33,678 bases of DNA, from positions 1 to 33,678 of the forward strand of contig NZ_JAHRBL010000024.1 of the NCBI RefSeq assembly GCF_019693445.1. Direction: 5' to 3'. The DNA comes from Deinococcus aquaedulcis. GTDB lineage: Bacteria > Deinococcota > Deinococci > Deinococcales > Deinococcaceae. The position numbers and the translations under genes are program-made. The notes under the pieces were generated by a model, which saw only the letters and a program-made list of their open reading frames with translations, was not told the origin of the DNA and searched no databases. Shown piece by piece: positions 32,847 through 33,678 of the stretch. Each line of letters begins with the position of its first letter. Position 1 is the first letter of the stretch.

Positions 32847-32895
32847 TGTTGCCTATTTTGCGCAGGCATAGACGTTCTGCTGATTTGAGGCAACA
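32847..32895. repeat. Inverted repeat in the divergent promoter region
   Basis: Perfect 8-base arms TGTTGCCT (32847-32854) and AGGCAACA (32888-32895) flank 33 bases between the divergent lipoprotein and large exported-protein genes. It could bind a regulator that controls both directions. Confidence 0.35.
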
Positions 32896-32927
32896 ACGCG
32901 GGTATCCACGTGCTATGGGTGAGAAGT

Positions 32928-33678
32928 ATGACAAGACAACGACGAAGGTCTCATGCCCCGCCCTCTCGCACCCGCCGTTACGGCGGGGCTTTGCTGGCCA
33001 CTCTGTTTCTGACCACGACCCATCTGCCCGGTGTGGTGGCCCTGGCGGCGCCACAGATCTTTGCCCGTGTGGGGCCCGGGGCCAGCGATTTCCCCGCCAG
33101 TTTCGCCGCGTTCACCGATCCCACCTTTGGCGAGATTGGTGACGCGATCAATGTGGCCAACGGCAACGCCTACTTCCAGACCGCCAACGTCAACTGGAAC
33201 AACCTCACGGTGCCAGGCATGACCACCGGTACGGGCGGCTCCACTGGGGGTAGTACCGGTGGAACGGGAGGGGGCAGTACCGGGGGGACGGGAGGCGGTA
33301 GTGTCGACCCTCAGCCGACGCCCTGTAAACCAGGACAGCCCTGTACAGATCCTGTTGGCCCCCAACCGATGTCGACCTCGTCTGCCAGGACCAGTAAGAC
33401 GACCAGCACCAGTTCATCGATGTCGACCACGTCCTACAGTGCTTCGAGCACCTCGACGACAGTCGCCAGCAAAACGCAGACGAACGGGGTGCTGCGGCTA
33501 TACGGCTTCAATTCGGCCCACGGGAGCCCGGTGGCAGCGGAGTACGCCCTCGGGCAGGGGGACGGCAGCCAGCAGCTGTTCCGGCGGGCGACCGAGGACG
33601 AAATCAACACGGGCCCCAGCTGGATCAGGGAACGCTACGCCGGCATCCGGGCAGGGGTCACCTTCTTCATCAGCAAAC
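32928..33678 (+). CDS. N-terminal part of a large exported protein, RHS-like candidate (cut by window edge)
   Basis: The frame is open to the end of the window with 250 codons visible. It starts at ATG 32928 after GGTGAGAAG, with a basic N-region (MTRQRRRSHAPPSRTRRYGG), a hydrophobic core (ALLATLFLTTTHLPGVVALA) and a likely cleavage after ALAA, so it is exported. The mature start contains a stretch (IGDAINVANGNAYFQT) that recalls RHS/YD-repeat proteins. A Gly/Ser/Thr-rich linker (residues about 101-125), a pair of cysteines (PCKPGQPC) and a Ser/Thr-rich linker (about 148-184) follow, then a block starting NGVLRLYGFNSAHGS. RHS assignment is tentative because the repeats lie beyond the window. 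It is divergent from the lipoprotein-protease-secretin genes. Confidence 0.75.
   Translation, partial: MTRQRRRSHAPPSRTRRYGGALLATLFLTTTHLPGVVALAAPQIFARVGPGASDFPASFAAFTDPTFGEIGDAINVANGNAYFQTANVNWNNLTVPGMTTGTGGSTGGSTGGTGGGSTGGTGGGSVDPQPTPCKPGQPCTDPVGPQPMSTSSARTSKTTSTSSSMSTTSYSASSTSTTVASKTQTNGVLRLYGFNSAHGSPVAAEYALGQGDGSQQLFRRATEDEINTGPSWIRERYAGIRAGVTFFISK
33228..33302 (+). repeat. Gly/Ser/Thr tandem repeat linker in the exported protein
   Basis: The coding sequence encodes an irregular repeat of GGSTGGTG units over about 25 residues. It reads as a flexible spacer between two folded regions. Confidence 0.6.

Noticed and set aside
33228..33302. GGT/AGT-rich repeat considered as a microsatellite or CRISPR-like array
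   Set aside because: It is in frame inside the exported protein and encodes a Gly/Ser/Thr linker, so it is a coding repeat.

Overview
The window is GC-rich bacterial chromosome and almost certainly comes from a Deinococcus or a close relative. The strongest sign is a bacteriophytochrome whose key residues fall at or next to the D. radiodurans DrBphP positions: chromophore Cys24, Asp207, and His531 (DrBphP His532). A heme oxygenase gene directly overlaps it upstream. Several genes also carry a TANNNT hexamer 5-6 bases before an ATG or GTG start with no Shine-Dalgarno, the leaderless arrangement common in Deinococcus.

Layout. 1-423: window edge with gene remnants only. 424-2939: a class-3 lipase-like protein with an annexin-like segment, overlapping a small lipoprotein gene. 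3660-5348: a TPR-GGDEF diguanylate cyclase. 5729-6994: two convergent genes for small exported cysteine-containing proteins. 7476-8669: a PLP-dependent trans-sulfuration-type enzyme. 8735-10095: a phosphopantetheinyl transferase overlapping a TetR regulator, divergent from a two-gene ABC-2 exporter (10408-12517). 12956-15296: UDP-galactopyranose mutase and a glycosyltransferase. 15567-16475: a short-chain dehydrogenase. 16623-19552: a fusion of a GH1-like glycosidase and a degenerate RmlD-like domain, overlapping a GGDEF protein. 20129-23359: the light-sensing operon of heme oxygenase, bacteriophytochrome and response regulator, with a hairpin-T-tract terminator. 23464-26466: a divergent GAF-GAF-PAS-PAS-PAS histidine kinase. 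26715-28235: a GAF-GAF-GGDEF protein. 28355-32815: a short secretin, a subtilisin-like lipoprotein protease and an Fn3/Ig-like lipoprotein. 32928-end: the start of a large exported protein, divergent from that cluster and cut by the window edge.

How the genes may work together. Signalling dominates: three GGDEF proteins, two histidine kinases and one receiver, with no EAL or HD-GYP domain in view. One GGDEF gene is translationally coupled to the GH1-RmlD fusion and lies near the Glf/glycosyltransferase pair, so c-di-GMP and cell-surface polysaccharide may be linked here. The right end is a cell-envelope/export cluster. The best candidates for undescribed biology are the annexin-like lipase with its overlapping lipoprotein (possible effector-immunity pair), the GH1-RmlD fusion whose reductase half has lost its catalytic motif, and the secretin/protease/lipoprotein/large-exported-protein group. 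No tRNA, rRNA, CRISPR array or complete insertion sequence was seen.
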